Source of the DNA: JAWKNZ01 sp041391425
Lineage (GTDB): Bacteria > Bdellovibrionota_B > Oligoflexia > Oligoflexales > JAWKNZ01
Direction: 5' to 3'
Assembly: GCA_041391425.1 (NCBI GenBank)
Contig: JAWKNZ010000014.1
Coordinates: 29,039 to 93,038 of the forward strand
DNA: 64,000 nt
In this document: one piece after another, positions 29,148-38,357 of the stretch
Layout of the letters: every line of letters starts with the position of its first letter
Numbering within the stretch: position 1 is the stretch's first letter
Program-made: the position numbers and the translations under genes
Notes under the pieces: generated by a model
Seen by the model: the letters and a program-made list of their open reading frames with translations, nothing else
Database searches by the model: none
Told to the model about the DNA's origin: nothing

Positions 29148-30593
29148 TTATTCTACCTGCTGTTTGTTGAATTCCGGTAATGATTGATAGTAATCCCAAA
29201 CATCAAACACGGAATCTCCGTATCTGCTATCCATTCCAAAACATAGGAAAAAAGGTTGATCTTCGATTAGAAATTTTACCCTTAAGTAGTACCCTGGGTT
29301 TTTTAAAGTATATTTTGAATTGCTTTTACCTGCAAAATCTCCGTGAAACACTCTTTGTAACTTATAACCATATTCGCCACATTTAGCTAATAGCGGCCCA
29401 CATATTTGATTGAGGAGTTCACCGCAAGTGTCGTTTACCATTTCTGCTGTGACATCTTCTTCTTCCATTCCCATCATATGTTTAAGGATATCACATCCAG
29501 TTTTATAAGGAATATCCAGCATAGCTAAAATATTTCCTTGAAATCCTGAGGCATGAAAAAGATGAATAGAATGGGTTTCGTATAAGTCCATTGATTGTCT
29601 ATTTACAAGAGACCAAGAAACATTTAAAGAAAGATTACTGGAAAATGTTGTGCAAACAAGTTCGATAATGTCGTTTAGCATTCTAATATCAAGAAGCGGT
29701 TTTCCGAAGCCTGCACTATCATGCTCAATTTCACTTATGCTAGCGCGATACGTATTATAGCAGAGTTTAAAATTAAATTTTTCTCTATCGAGGGTAAATG
29801 GTAATGTGTAGTATATACCATTTGAGCTGGAAATCCCCCAATGTTCGCTGCCACCAACCACTACTTGCATCGACGATTTTAATTCGTAGCCGACTTCTGA
29901 AAGTTCAGCACGGACGACACCGAGTATTTGATTTGCTAGTTCTAAAAGAACATCTTCCAAAAGTTCTTGGGTTAGGTCGTTTTCTTCACATCCTAACATT
30001 TTAAGTGCCAGCCTATGAATAAGTGCGTCCGAGGTAGTGACTGTGGCTGAACCAAGAAAACCATCGCCACAGAATGCCACGACTGCAGAATATTCTTGTG
30101 AACTTCCCTCGTCCTTGCCTTCAAAGAGTTTTCCTGGTGTCAGATTTTCTTGTGTGTTGTCTCTGATAACTTCCATAACTCCATTTAGCATGCTCTGAAA
30201 GTAACGTACATCAAGTTTTTGATTTGGTGGAACTATAAAATTACGTAAACAGGTAAAGAGTGAGTTGCGGTTAAATTCTGTTATTTTACACAAGCTAGTT
30301 TTGGGAATCATTTCTTTAAGAGCTAAAAAATTATCACCTGATACGACTAATATTGGTTTGTTCTTAGCCCTTTCAAAAATACCAACAAGACTGTTTAAAT
30401 TGGCTTTGTCCAAAGGGTCTTCGCAAAATATGATTTTTGCTAGGCCACGTTCTATCATTTCAGCGCAGGCAGTTGGATTCTTAAACTCATGGCTATTAAG
30501 TTCGACTGAGAAAATCCCCTTCATTTTTGCAATGGCATTTTGGCCTGCCTCTTTTAAATTTTCATTTGGCCTTAGAAATATGATATCATCCAA
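29148..30593 (-). CDS. Double CheX-domain protein with degenerate receiver-like N-terminus
   Basis: 481 aa, TTG start at 30593. Residues ~1-125 resemble a receiver fold without the phospho-acceptor Asp (IIFCEDP, PILVVSGDNF). Two CheX-type domains follow (~130-300 and ~315-475), each with the ExxN phosphatase motif: LEDVLLELANQILG and NDTCGELLNQICG. Each is followed by the G-Y-x-L-x-x-x-x-x-V segment. CheX proteins dephosphorylate CheY-P or related receivers. A two-domain form is expected to mimic the CheX dimer in one chain (inference). Together with cheW and several receivers in the window it indicates chemotaxis-type signalling. Confidence 0.75.
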   Translation of the reverse strand: MDDIIFLRPNENLKEAGQNAIAKMKGIFSVELNSHEFKNPTACAEMIERGLAKIIFCEDPLDKANLNSLVGIFERAKNKPILVVSGDNFLALKEMIPKTSLCKITEFNRNSLFTCLRNFIVPPNQKLDVRYFQSMLNGVMEVIRDNTQENLTPGKLFEGKDEGSSQEYSAVVAFCGDGFLGSATVTTSDALIHRLALKMLGCEENDLTQELLEDVLLELANQILGVVRAELSEVGYELKSSMQVVVGGSEHWGISSSNGIYYTLPFTLDREKFNFKLCYNTYRASISEIEHDSAGFGKPLLDIRMLNDIIELVCTTFSSNLSLNVSWSLVNRQSMDLYETHSIHLFHASGFQGNILAMLDIPYKTGCDILKHMMGMEEEDVTAEMVNDTCGELLNQICGPLLAKCGEYGYKLQRVFHGDFAGKSNSKYTLKNPGYYLRVKFLIEDQPFFLCFGMDSRYGDSVFDVWDYYQSLPEFNKQQVE

Positions 30594-30682
30594 TTGTCGG
30601 GACCTTTTTGTTGAATGGGTACCGCTATGAAACAGTACTTTTATAAATCTAAATCTAGCAAATATATTTTATCTATTTGCTA

Positions 30683-30861
30683 GGGCGTGTTGACGTTTCA
30701 TTTTCGTAGCGAGAGACAAATACTTGAAAGTCGCAGCTAGGAAGGGTTTCAAAAATTACCGGAGGTGTACTAGATGTACATTGAGGATAATTTTTGAAAC
30801 CATGACAACGTTGTGACTCAAGGGTTTGGCTCGTAGTAGGAAATGAAACGTCAACACGCCC
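30683..30861 (+). repeat. Family B palindromic repeat (copy 2)
   Basis: 179 bases with perfect inverted ends (GGGCGTGTTGACGTTTCATT and complement) bordered by TA on both sides. The body is almost identical to the other two copies, including the apex gtgtactagatgtacattg. It lies between two leftward genes, the double-CheX gene and a lipoprotein gene, so it is upstream of the CheX start and downstream of the lipoprotein stop. Confidence 0.93.
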
Positions 30862-30878
30862 TAGATTTAATCTATATT

Positions 30879-31592
30879 TTAGCGGACACATTTACTGCCT
30901 TCAGGACGAATGTCATTAACTTGAACATCTGATTTGACGTTAACACCTAAAACACTTGGTGCCTCATTTCCAGAAGACTTAATTTGAATGCTCAGAGCAC
31001 TATCAGCTACTTGTGCTCTGCAGTCTAAGTTGATAGTGAGTTTAGACTTAATATTGGTGTTTAACATCATGCAATAGTAGCCATTTGGGTTTAATAGATT
31101 GTAAGTTACTTTACTTCCTACGTTTATAGCAGCGGCAATTAATATAAGTTCTGGTTCATCTGTATGAGTAGTATCATTTATAGCAGTTCCGGAACCGCCG
31201 ATGTTGATTGATGCCTTAATTTTTTTGAAATTTGTAATTGTTTCTTCGAATGGTGAATCTTTAAAATTTGCAAGGCAAGATTTTAAAGATTCAAGTTCTT
31301 CTGGTGTTGCGTCGGGTATAATGTGATCTATTTGTGATTTCTTATCTGTCGGATTATCAGTCTGTTCACTACTATCAGCTGAGCTGTTTTCTTTTTCTAG
31401 CTGGTCATCATTATTTCCCTGATTTTCAGGAATTTCTTCGACAGTAGAGCTGGAGGAGCTGGATCCTGATGATGATGTTAACTTTAATGGCTTACCTTGG
31501 CCTGAAAAAAGAGGGCCATTGCCACAACTGCTTGTAATAATAAATATGCTTATAAAAATTATAAAAACTTTGAATTTAGAAATAAGATGCAT
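30879..31592 (-). CDS. Lipoprotein with Ser/Glu-rich tether, unknown
   Basis: 237 aa. Lipobox TSSC after a strongly hydrophobic signal (FIIFISIFIIT). About 80 residues of Ser/Gln/Asn/Asp low-complexity tether precede a globular part with four cysteines (SCLANF, YYCMML, NLDCRAQ, SKCVR). GAGGAGA lies before the ATG. No family recognised. It is built like the other tethered lipoproteins in the window. Confidence 0.75.
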   Translation of the reverse strand: MHLISKFKVFIIFISIFIITSSCGNGPLFSGQGKPLKLTSSSGSSSSSSTVEEIPENQGNNDDQLEKENSSADSSEQTDNPTDKKSQIDHIIPDATPEELESLKSCLANFKDSPFEETITNFKKIKASINIGGSGTAINDTTHTDEPELILIAAAINVGSKVTYNLLNPNGYYCMMLNTNIKSKLTINLDCRAQVADSALSIQIKSSGNEAPSVLGVNVKSDVQVNDIRPEGSKCVR

Positions 31593-31726
31593 GATGGTTC
31601 TCCTCTAACTAAGATGGCCTTAAACAAAAGGTTGAAACAAGGCCAAATCCTTTTCGGTTTTGATAAGAGAAACCTTAGCAAAATTTATTAATTTTTTCTG
31701 GCTTTAAGCATTTTTAAAAAATATAA

Positions 31727-32878
31727 TTAGGTATGCTTTAGCATCAATTTTTGTGTATGTTCAATTTGTTCTTGAGCTCTTGTATAATTATTGGGTGCTT
31801 TAGCTAAACAAGTCTGGAAATAATGTAAGGCTTTTTCATAATTATGTGCTTTTTTCATGCAAAGTCCAAGATTTAGCCAAATCTTGTGTTCATCTTCCTT
31901 AATAAACTTAAGAGCATTTTGATATAGCCGCTCGGCAGCATCGAATTGCTCTGCGGCAACTAAGGTAATACCTTTTAAATTGCAAATGCGGGTAAAGTCA
32001 AAGCTCATACTGCTGTTTTCAATCGAAGTCTTTACTGTATTGATATTTCCTTCAATAAGATCGACAACCACCAATCCTTCTTTGGCTTTCTGGCTATTGG
32101 GATCGATTTTCAATGCCGATGTGAATGCATTTCTTGATGCTTCTGTGTTGCCATCGTCTAGATAAGTATCTCCCCAATGGATGAGGTTGTTTAAGCGTAT
32201 TTCTGCGAGTTTTTCTGTCGTTGCTAATACTTCCATGCCTTTCTTCTGATCTCCCATGCGAAAGTAAGTAGCCGCCCTTAAAGATCTCGCCGATAAGGAA
32301 TGAGGCTTTTTAGAAAGTGCAAAATCAAGATTTTCTAATGTTTCTTCATGCTTATCAAGGCCGTATTTTACTTCGGCCCTTAATAAATCTATTTTAAAAT
32401 GATTATCATAAAGCTTTTGGAGCTCTGGTAAGATTTTTAAAGCTTCTTCGAATTTTTTTTCTGATAGTTTCTCTTGTACTTGTTTGCGAAGGGACAAAAG
32501 TTGCTGATTGTCTTCAACAAATTTATTTATTTCTTTTAAAACATAATAAAATTCACTGCTTTTAAATGGTAGGGGAGCGTACCAAATAAATTCTAGATCA
32601 TCGACCATTAAATTGGCAACTTCTGATAGCTTTCTTGATAAGAATAGTATCGGCATTGTGCAGTATTTTAAATCATTTCTGAGGGCTTGCATGATTTGTA
32701 ACGCATCTAATTGTTCAGGGCATTGATTGTGGACTAATAGAAAATCGGGGGTTGCTTTATGAATTTCTTCGATTGAATTAACCGAATAGCTTTCAAAATT
32801 GAGTTTAAAGTGTTTTTGAAACTCTTTGATAGATTTATTTAAATTTGCAGATGCTCTGATGGTGGCAAGCTTAAACAT
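31727..32878 (-). CDS. Receiver-like domain fused to TPR repeats
   Basis: 383 aa cytoplasmic protein. Residues 1-125 have receiver-like spacing (TPDFLLVHNQCPEQLD.., MPILFLSRK, APLPFKSSEF), but the phospho-acceptor Asp is replaced by His/Asn, so phosphorylation is doubtful. From ~150 to the end there are tetratricopeptide repeats (e.g. ALKILPELQKLY, ALSKKPHSLSARSLRAATYF, AFTSALKIDPNSQKA, ALHYFQTCLAKAPNNY). A scaffold role in signalling is likely (inference). Weak ribosome binding site. Confidence 0.75.
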   Translation of the reverse strand: MFKLATIRASANLNKSIKEFQKHFKLNFESYSVNSIEEIHKATPDFLLVHNQCPEQLDALQIMQALRNDLKYCTMPILFLSRKLSEVANLMVDDLEFIWYAPLPFKSSEFYYVLKEINKFVEDNQQLLSLRKQVQEKLSEKKFEEALKILPELQKLYDNHFKIDLLRAEVKYGLDKHEETLENLDFALSKKPHSLSARSLRAATYFRMGDQKKGMEVLATTEKLAEIRLNNLIHWGDTYLDDGNTEASRNAFTSALKIDPNSQKAKEGLVVVDLIEGNINTVKTSIENSSMSFDFTRICNLKGITLVAAEQFDAAERLYQNALKFIKEDEHKIWLNLGLCMKKAHNYEKALHYFQTCLAKAPNNYTRAQEQIEHTQKLMLKHT

Positions 32879-33161
32879 GTTGGGTAGCTTTATTTAAAAA
32901 CATAAATAGACTTTCTCTATTTACACACTTTTAACTGCTGTCTAAATCTAGTTATCCACAAGGCTTATTGGAATATACTCTGTATTTTGGGAAAACTGTC
33001 ACTTTTAGAGCAAAGGGTATCAATTAAATAGGAGCAAAACTCATGGAATTGGCATTTCTTTTACTTTCCATTATCACAACGCGATACCCGAAGGTGCAGT
33101 GCTTGCCTCCCCGTACTTAAAGGACTTACTCACAATCATAACAGATCAATTATAAATTTTT

Positions 33162-33545
33162 TTATAAACTATTGCTATGATTTTTTAAATTTTTGGCAAT
33201 GTTATCGATTAGATCATAGTTGATTGGCTTTTTTAGTAAATCAATGGCTCCTTTTTTTATAACTTCCTCTTTAGAAATCTCAGAAAACGCAGTCACTAAG
33301 ATAACACCGATGTCTAAATGGGTCATTTTGTTTTTGATTTCTTCTAATAGGAAAATGCCATTGCCATCATCAAGCCTTAAATCAGTAACTACTAAGTCAA
33401 CTTTATTTTTGCTAATAATTGAAAGGGCCTTGGCAACACTATCAGCGGTGAGTACTTTATGACCTCTTGGCTCTAGATTTAGGATAGAAAGTTCAAGAAG
33501 AGCTTCCTGATCATCGACAATGAGAATGGTGGCGTTGGAGGACAT
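33162..33545 (-). CDS. Response-regulator receiver protein
   Basis: 127 aa single receiver domain. Acidic pair in ILIVDDQ, phospho-acceptor Asp in LVVTDLRLDDGNG, Thr in VILVTAFSE and Lys in DLLKKPINYD. No output domain. AAGG lies about ten bases before the ATG. It is upstream of the receiver-TPR gene on the same strand, with about 280 bases between, so a shared pathway is possible but unproven. Confidence 0.9.
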   Translation of the reverse strand: MSSNATILIVDDQEALLELSILNLEPRGHKVLTADSVAKALSIISKNKVDLVVTDLRLDDGNGIFLLEEIKNKMTHLDIGVILVTAFSEISKEEVIKKGAIDLLKKPINYDLIDNIAKNLKNHSNSL

Positions 33546-33830
33546 GACGTAGGCCTTTGCTAGAATTTAGGAAATATTGTCTACATGTACTCTACTATAA
33601 ACAATATGAGTTTATCATTCCGGGCTACATTATAGTTCAATTTTTTCAATAAATCTTCTTTTTTTGATTCTATAGTCAACAAAAACGATTTATTAAAATC
33701 ATTGGAAGTACAGATAAAAAATATCTAGTGGGTATGGCGAGTGTTGGACTACAAATTGTTGTGAAAAAAAAGTATATGGAGTAAACAGTTTGTTATATTA
33801 TATATCACTTTCTTATTCTATGGACATGCA

Positions 33831-35069
33831 TTGTTACAGAGATACTTAGCTTTACCACTTTTAGTTCGTAAAACCGTCCAAACTGATGTCATACGTAGCA
33901 TTATAGAAGGTCCCATCGTAGCTGGCAGCCAAAGTTTAGCGCTTTTGATTCTGCTAAAAGGCAGCCTTCAATCGCGAGCTGAGGGAATGCATGCAGATAT
34001 GTTGCAAGCCGTACTTTTTGGTGGCAGCTTTCTTGGAATGATGCTTTCTTTGGCTGTTTTACAGGGAGCAGCAAGATTTCGTATTAGCAAAAGATGGATG
34101 ATGGCGGGCCCTTCTTTTGCCTCATCAGCATCTATTTTTTTGGCAATTATTTTTTATATGCGTCCCATAGCCTTTAGTGTGTGCTTAGGTTTGGGGTTTC
34201 TTTTTTTGGCATTGCGTTTACCTGTGCTTACTTCAATTTATCATGAAATATATCCGATTGATAAAAGAGGGCGTTTGACTTCTATTAGCTTTATGGCCTA
34301 CCAGCTTTCTACCGTAATTTTTTATTATTTTGCTGGAGAGCTCTTAGACCGTGGGATGGAATATGCGCCCTGGCTCATGGGTTTGTGGGGTCTTGCTGCT
34401 TTTTTATCCGGTCTTGTTTCATTACAATTGCCGACGTCAGAAAGATTGGAAACGACTTTTAAGGCAGGTAAAGCGTTTCTTTTACCTTTTATTGATAAAT
34501 GGTTCGGTTATGTATTGCTTGTTTGGTTTGTCTTTGGGTTTGCAAATTTATGGATCTATCCCCTTCGCGTCAAGTATGCAGTGGCTGAGTTAGATCTTAA
34601 ACCTTCCACTATTAGTTTGGTGTTAGGGGTTATTCCTGAAATGACCCGTTTGATGTTCTTGCCTTTTTGGGCATATTTATTTGATCGCATAAATTTTATT
34701 TTGCTTAGAATGATTTTAAACTTCTTTTTGGCTTTAGGAATTGGTGTCCTCTTTTTTTCATCTACTGCGACTGGAGTTGGTGTGGGAGCATTCATACATG
34801 CTGTAGGCTTTTCCGGTGGAAAGTTGGCATGGTCACTTTGGATTACGAAAACAGTTTCAAAAACTCGCTCTGCTGAGTACATGGCGGTGCATGTGTTCTT
34901 TACAGGGGCGAGAGGGGCCTTTGGCCCTATGCTGGGGGCGCTGGTTCTAGGTTTTTTAGGCAGCTATGGACATGCCTATCGTAACATTAGTATGCTTTCG
35001 ATTTTTATGATTTTATTGAGCATTTTAATGATGATCCCAATATTAAAAGATGTGAGCAAAGAACCATAA
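33831..35069 (+). CDS. Major facilitator superfamily transporter
   Basis: 412 aa, about twelve hydrophobic segments. Between segments 4 and 5 lies a loop YHEIYPIDKRGRLTSISFMAYQ, as in MFS drug or sugar transporters. It has two six-helix halves with a central loop near residue 205 (TSERLETTFKAGK). The start is TTG 33831 because no ATG is available in frame before the first membrane segment. A mitochondrial-type or ISC substrate cannot be assigned. No adjacent regulator or enzyme hints at the cargo. Confidence 0.8.
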   Translation: MLQRYLALPLLVRKTVQTDVIRSIIEGPIVAGSQSLALLILLKGSLQSRAEGMHADMLQAVLFGGSFLGMMLSLAVLQGAARFRISKRWMMAGPSFASSASIFLAIIFYMRPIAFSVCLGLGFLFLALRLPVLTSIYHEIYPIDKRGRLTSISFMAYQLSTVIFYYFAGELLDRGMEYAPWLMGLWGLAAFLSGLVSLQLPTSERLETTFKAGKAFLLPFIDKWFGYVLLVWFVFGFANLWIYPLRVKYAVAELDLKPSTISLVLGVIPEMTRLMFLPFWAYLFDRINFILLRMILNFFLALGIGVLFFSSTATGVGVGAFIHAVGFSGGKLAWSLWITKTVSKTRSAEYMAVHVFFTGARGAFGPMLGALVLGFLGSYGHAYRNISMLSIFMILLSILMMIPILKDVSKEP

Positions 35070-35229
35070 CCTATTGTTATTAAATAAATCCCAACATATG
35101 CCTTTTTTTTAATCATGTTTTTTGTTAATATCCCAGCCTTGTATTTGTTTATTTTTATGCTACCTAAATATTATATAAGACGGTAATGATTTATATGGAT
35201 GTTTTTTAGGTGTTGTTTGTGTATCTCGG

Positions 35230-35829
35230 TTGAAAAAACTGGCTTATCGAGATACCATCCCCTTTTGCAAAATTTCATGTATGAGAATCATAAAAATTAT
35301 GACTAAAGAATTGAGACTGTTAGGAGCGAAAAACATAGCGACACAAAAGTATTTTGTTTTTCTTGAGCATTGTGAGCGCAATCAAATGAAGCTGATAAAT
35401 CCTTTAGGAAAGGTTCTCACTGTCCCTGCCCATATCTTTGAAAAGCCAGAATCGATTCATACTACTGATTTTTCTAATTATTTTACGAAGGAGCAACTCG
35501 ACGCTGTAGAAAAAACACTTAAGCCAACATCTGCTCGCAAAGTAAGCACAACAAGAAAGAAGAAAGTCAAAAAATTAGGGGTCAAGACCGGCTTAGGTGC
35601 AACGTGGAATGCCCCCAACCTTATTTTCTACAAATTTCATATCGAGCCGTTGGATCCAAAGCAAAGTTTTCGTATTAATTTAGAATCTGGTAAAGTTTTT
35701 GAAATGCTTAAAGAAGAATTTAATAATGTCTTTTCAGATATTATCCTTTCTGTTGAATATAGCCGAGAGGGTGCTTTTTCATTTGATAAAATTCCCGATC
35801 GAGCAATTAAGTATTTGAAGGACAGCTAG
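35230..35829 (+). CDS. Hypothetical protein with basic central linker
   Basis: Up to 199 aa from TTG 35230; ATG 35281 or 35299 are equally plausible starts. The N-terminal ~70 residues suggest a small beta fold (YFVFLEHCERNQMKLINPLGKVLTVP). A Lys/Arg-rich linker (RKVSTTRKKKVKKLGVKTG) and a C-terminal alpha/beta segment (HIEPLDPKQSFRINLESGKVFEML) follow. The basic linker could contact nucleic acid (inference). No family recognised. Confidence 0.6.
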   Translation: MKKLAYRDTIPFCKISCMRIIKIMTKELRLLGAKNIATQKYFVFLEHCERNQMKLINPLGKVLTVPAHIFEKPESIHTTDFSNYFTKEQLDAVEKTLKPTSARKVSTTRKKKVKKLGVKTGLGATWNAPNLIFYKFHIEPLDPKQSFRINLESGKVFEMLKEEFNNVFSDIILSVEYSREGAFSFDKIPDRAIKYLKDS

Positions 35830-35973
35830 TTATACTTACTTGCAGAGGCTTTTCTGTTTGTTCAAGCTTTCATTGTAGTATTTTCATAAAATTTTGTTCT
35901 TTTTTCTTTGTGCCTTTTTTGAAACTATCAGACGGCTTCAAATTTTTTTTGAATTTTCTGGTAAAGGGCGTTT

Positions 35974-37122
35974 ATGAGAGAAATAGATATTGATAGTGAA
36001 GTAAGGCGTCGCGCTTGGGCAAAGCAGCTTATCCGAGAATTCGAAGATATTTGCTACCAACATAGTCTTAAAATTATTCCTGCAATAATTGAAATCAGTA
36101 GTTCTAAATGTCAGCTTGGTTCATGGGAGCCTTTTTATAACAAGATTTCTATCTCCGAACATCTTATAGTAAATTACGATTGGTCTGTGGTTATTGAAGT
36201 GCTTAAGCATGAGATGGCTCATCAAATAGTATACGAGGTTTATAGCGATAGGGATGAAAATCATGGGCCTTTGTTTAACAAGGTTTGCGAGCAGCTTGGT
36301 GTTGAAAAATGGGCAAGAAAAGCTCAAATTGATACGGAGGGGATCTTAAGTTATTGGAAAAGTGACCAGATGTCTGCGCAGGAAGAGGTTCTCTGTCGTC
36401 GCGCTGAAAAACTTCTTGCTTTGGCTGAGTCATCTAATGAGCACGAAGCTTTGTTGGCGATGGAGAAAGTGCGTGAGTTATATAGTAAGCACCACCTCGA
36501 ACAAATATCTAAGTTATCTCCAGATGACCATGTATGTCTGATTATAAATCATAAAAGAAGAAAAATTTATTCTTATCAAAGTAAAATTTGCCAGATCTTG
36601 TCCAAGCATTTTTTTGTGAAGCTTATCTATACTAGCCTATATGATTCACAGTTGATGGTTTCTCATAAAGTTGTTGAATTGATGGGAACCCGTGAAAATG
36701 TGCTGATGTCTGAGTATGTTTATTGGTTTTTGTATAATAATCTAAATTCCTTATGGAATGAGCGTAAAAAAAGCCTAAAAGGTTCTTCAGGGCTTGTAAA
36801 AAAGAAGAACAGTTACTTCTTAGGAGTGTTGACTGGTTTTGATAAAAAACTGTCTGAAAATAAGAAAAAATCGGCAATAACTACTGAAAAAGATCCCAAT
36901 ATTCATGATAACCAGCTGCTTGTGATAGGGCAGGGCTATTTGGATCAATACGCAAAAAAGCGCTATCCTAAAACGCAGTCGCGATGCTGGGGAGCTACAA
37001 GTGGTGACTCGAACTCGTTTTATGCAGGAATGGGTGATGGGCAAAAGCTTAACCTCCATCGGGGCATTCATTCGAGGTCAACCGGAAAAGCTAAACTGTT
37101 GAGAGCCTCACTGCAGTACTGA
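35974..37122 (+). CDS. SprT-like metalloprotease domain fused to DUF2786
   Basis: 382 aa. The N-terminal ~110 residues form a SprT-like zinc protease domain with HEMAHQIV (HExxH) and the downstream DENHGPLFNKVCEQLG, which carries the third ligand His. Residues ~135-175 are a DUF2786 motif (KLLALAESSNEHEALLAMEKVRELYSKHHL). A helical and basic C-terminal region ends with a Gly/Ser/His-rich segment. AGGG precedes the ATG. The protease substrate is unknown, and eukaryotic SprT relatives act on DNA-protein crosslinks. A family A repeat follows within 11 bases of the stop. Confidence 0.8.
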   Translation: MREIDIDSEVRRRAWAKQLIREFEDICYQHSLKIIPAIIEISSSKCQLGSWEPFYNKISISEHLIVNYDWSVVIEVLKHEMAHQIVYEVYSDRDENHGPLFNKVCEQLGVEKWARKAQIDTEGILSYWKSDQMSAQEEVLCRRAEKLLALAESSNEHEALLAMEKVRELYSKHHLEQISKLSPDDHVCLIINHKRRKIYSYQSKICQILSKHFFVKLIYTSLYDSQLMVSHKVVELMGTRENVLMSEYVYWFLYNNLNSLWNERKKSLKGSSGLVKKKNSYFLGVLTGFDKKLSENKKKSAITTEKDPNIHDNQLLVIGQGYLDQYAKKRYPKTQSRCWGATSGDSNSFYAGMGDGQKLNLHRGIHSRSTGKAKLLRASLQY

Positions 37123-37132
37123 ACACTATTTA

Positions 37133-37296
37133 TCCGGGATCTGAAATTTTTTGAAAAACTGCAGTATTTTCAACGGATTCGAAGTTCGCTCGGGTGCTAG
37201 GCGCGAGGAGGGGGGAAACTGTAGTGTACATGTTGGTACATGAGGGTTTCCTGACGGCGAAGCAATGCCACAACCGGCTAGAAATTCGGATCCGGG
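37133..37296 (-). repeat. Family A palindromic repeat, single inverted copy
   Basis: A 164-base copy in the opposite orientation: tail tccgggatctgaaattttttg first, apex gtacatgttggtacatgag, then the ctagaaattcggatccggg arm. TTTA is found immediately on both sides (37129-37132 and 37297-37300), consistent with a four-base target duplication. It lies just after the SprT/DUF2786 stop. Confidence 0.88.
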
Positions 37297-37376
37297 TTTA
37301 GTAAAATAGACTTACATTCACATGGATGTTAGAATAGCCTTCATCAATCTTCAAGATGGATATGGAGGGAAATTGT

Positions 37377-38345
37377 ATGATGCGCTTTCGCCTGCAATTA
37401 TGTCCAATGAATGCCTTTAATATTATGATGCTATTCTCCTTTAGCTTTTATTTTAACATTAGTGCTCTTGCTAATGATCCCCTTACTGAGTTGTCGATTA
37501 AAAGAGAGCAGTGGTTAGATGTTGTCTTAGACTCTTCTATGTTTCCTTGTGCACCATATACTCCCAGCAAAAAATTATGCCACCCGGATGATAATATTCT
37601 TCCGGCAGGCGATATGGTGTTATTTAATGCTTTGCTTTGTCAGAGTGGATATCAGGCTTCTTGCTTTGCGGTGCTAAGATCACAGGAGGCGAGCGGTCGT
37701 TGGCGTCGTTCACCGTTACATGTGAATAAGCCGGTGCATCATGAGGCTGGAATTTTTTCTAAGGATCATGTATTGGGCTTACTCATTTATTTTCTTACAA
37801 CGGAAGATCGAGAGAGTGCTACGAAGTGGTATTCCTGGCTTGAGAATGTATCGCCACGCACCTTTCCGTACGCTATGAAAGTCTGTGAGAAAGTCCACTG
37901 TGTTATAACTCCTAATCTATTTTCTCTGATGTTTCGCGTATGGAGGGAGCTAGGGCTTCGTCCATCTAGTCAGATGTCAATGCATCGTTATGCTGCCAAT
38001 GATAGAAGTTTGACTTTAGAAGCAAAAAGACTTTCTGGCTATCAACTGCACTTAAAGGCAGTGGCGGCCTTACTTTTGAATCTATTAGATGAGCGCCCAC
38101 AACATTTGATTAACCTTCTTATTAAAAAACAGCCGGATAATCCATTTTATCAATACCTTGCCGAAAGCCCTAAGGAAGGTGTTGCTGAGAATATGTTAGA
38201 CAAATGTCGCGTTATTACAGACGAAAGTTATCGAGAAAATTCTGGCCATCAATGGAGCTGGGAGCGTGATACAGAAGAGGAAGCTTGGAGATATTCTATG
38301 GGTTGGGACTGTATTTTTATGGCTAATACACTCCTCGGCTATTAA
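37377..38345 (+). CDS. Exported hypothetical protein
   Basis: About 322 aa from ATG 37377, chosen because GGAGGG lies eight bases upstream. The signal peptide ends near ISALA. The mature protein has paired cysteines (FPCAPYTPSKKLCHPDD, LLCQSGYQASC, KVCEKVHC), a GRWRRSP motif and FSKDHVLGLLIYFLTTEDRESATKWYSWL. Its helical, tryptophan-rich composition resembles alpha/alpha-barrel carbohydrate-active proteins, but I cannot place it in a family. It converges with a DUF1554 lipoprotein gene 12 bases away. Confidence 0.7.
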   Translation: MMRFRLQLCPMNAFNIMMLFSFSFYFNISALANDPLTELSIKREQWLDVVLDSSMFPCAPYTPSKKLCHPDDNILPAGDMVLFNALLCQSGYQASCFAVLRSQEASGRWRRSPLHVNKPVHHEAGIFSKDHVLGLLIYFLTTEDRESATKWYSWLENVSPRTFPYAMKVCEKVHCVITPNLFSLMFRVWRELGLRPSSQMSMHRYAANDRSLTLEAKRLSGYQLHLKAVAALLLNLLDERPQHLINLLIKKQPDNPFYQYLAESPKEGVAENMLDKCRVITDESYRENSGHQWSWERDTEEEAWRYSMGWDCIFMANTLLGY

Positions 38346-38357
38346 AAAGTGTTGTGA

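Noticed and set aside
30673..30891. 72-codon frame across family B copy 2
   Set aside because: Entirely repeat sequence.
33024..33044. Possible solo family C arm (taggagcaaaactcatgg)
   Set aside because: Roughly 13 of 17 core positions match, but no opposite arm or GTAC apex is present within 150 bases, so chance is not excluded.
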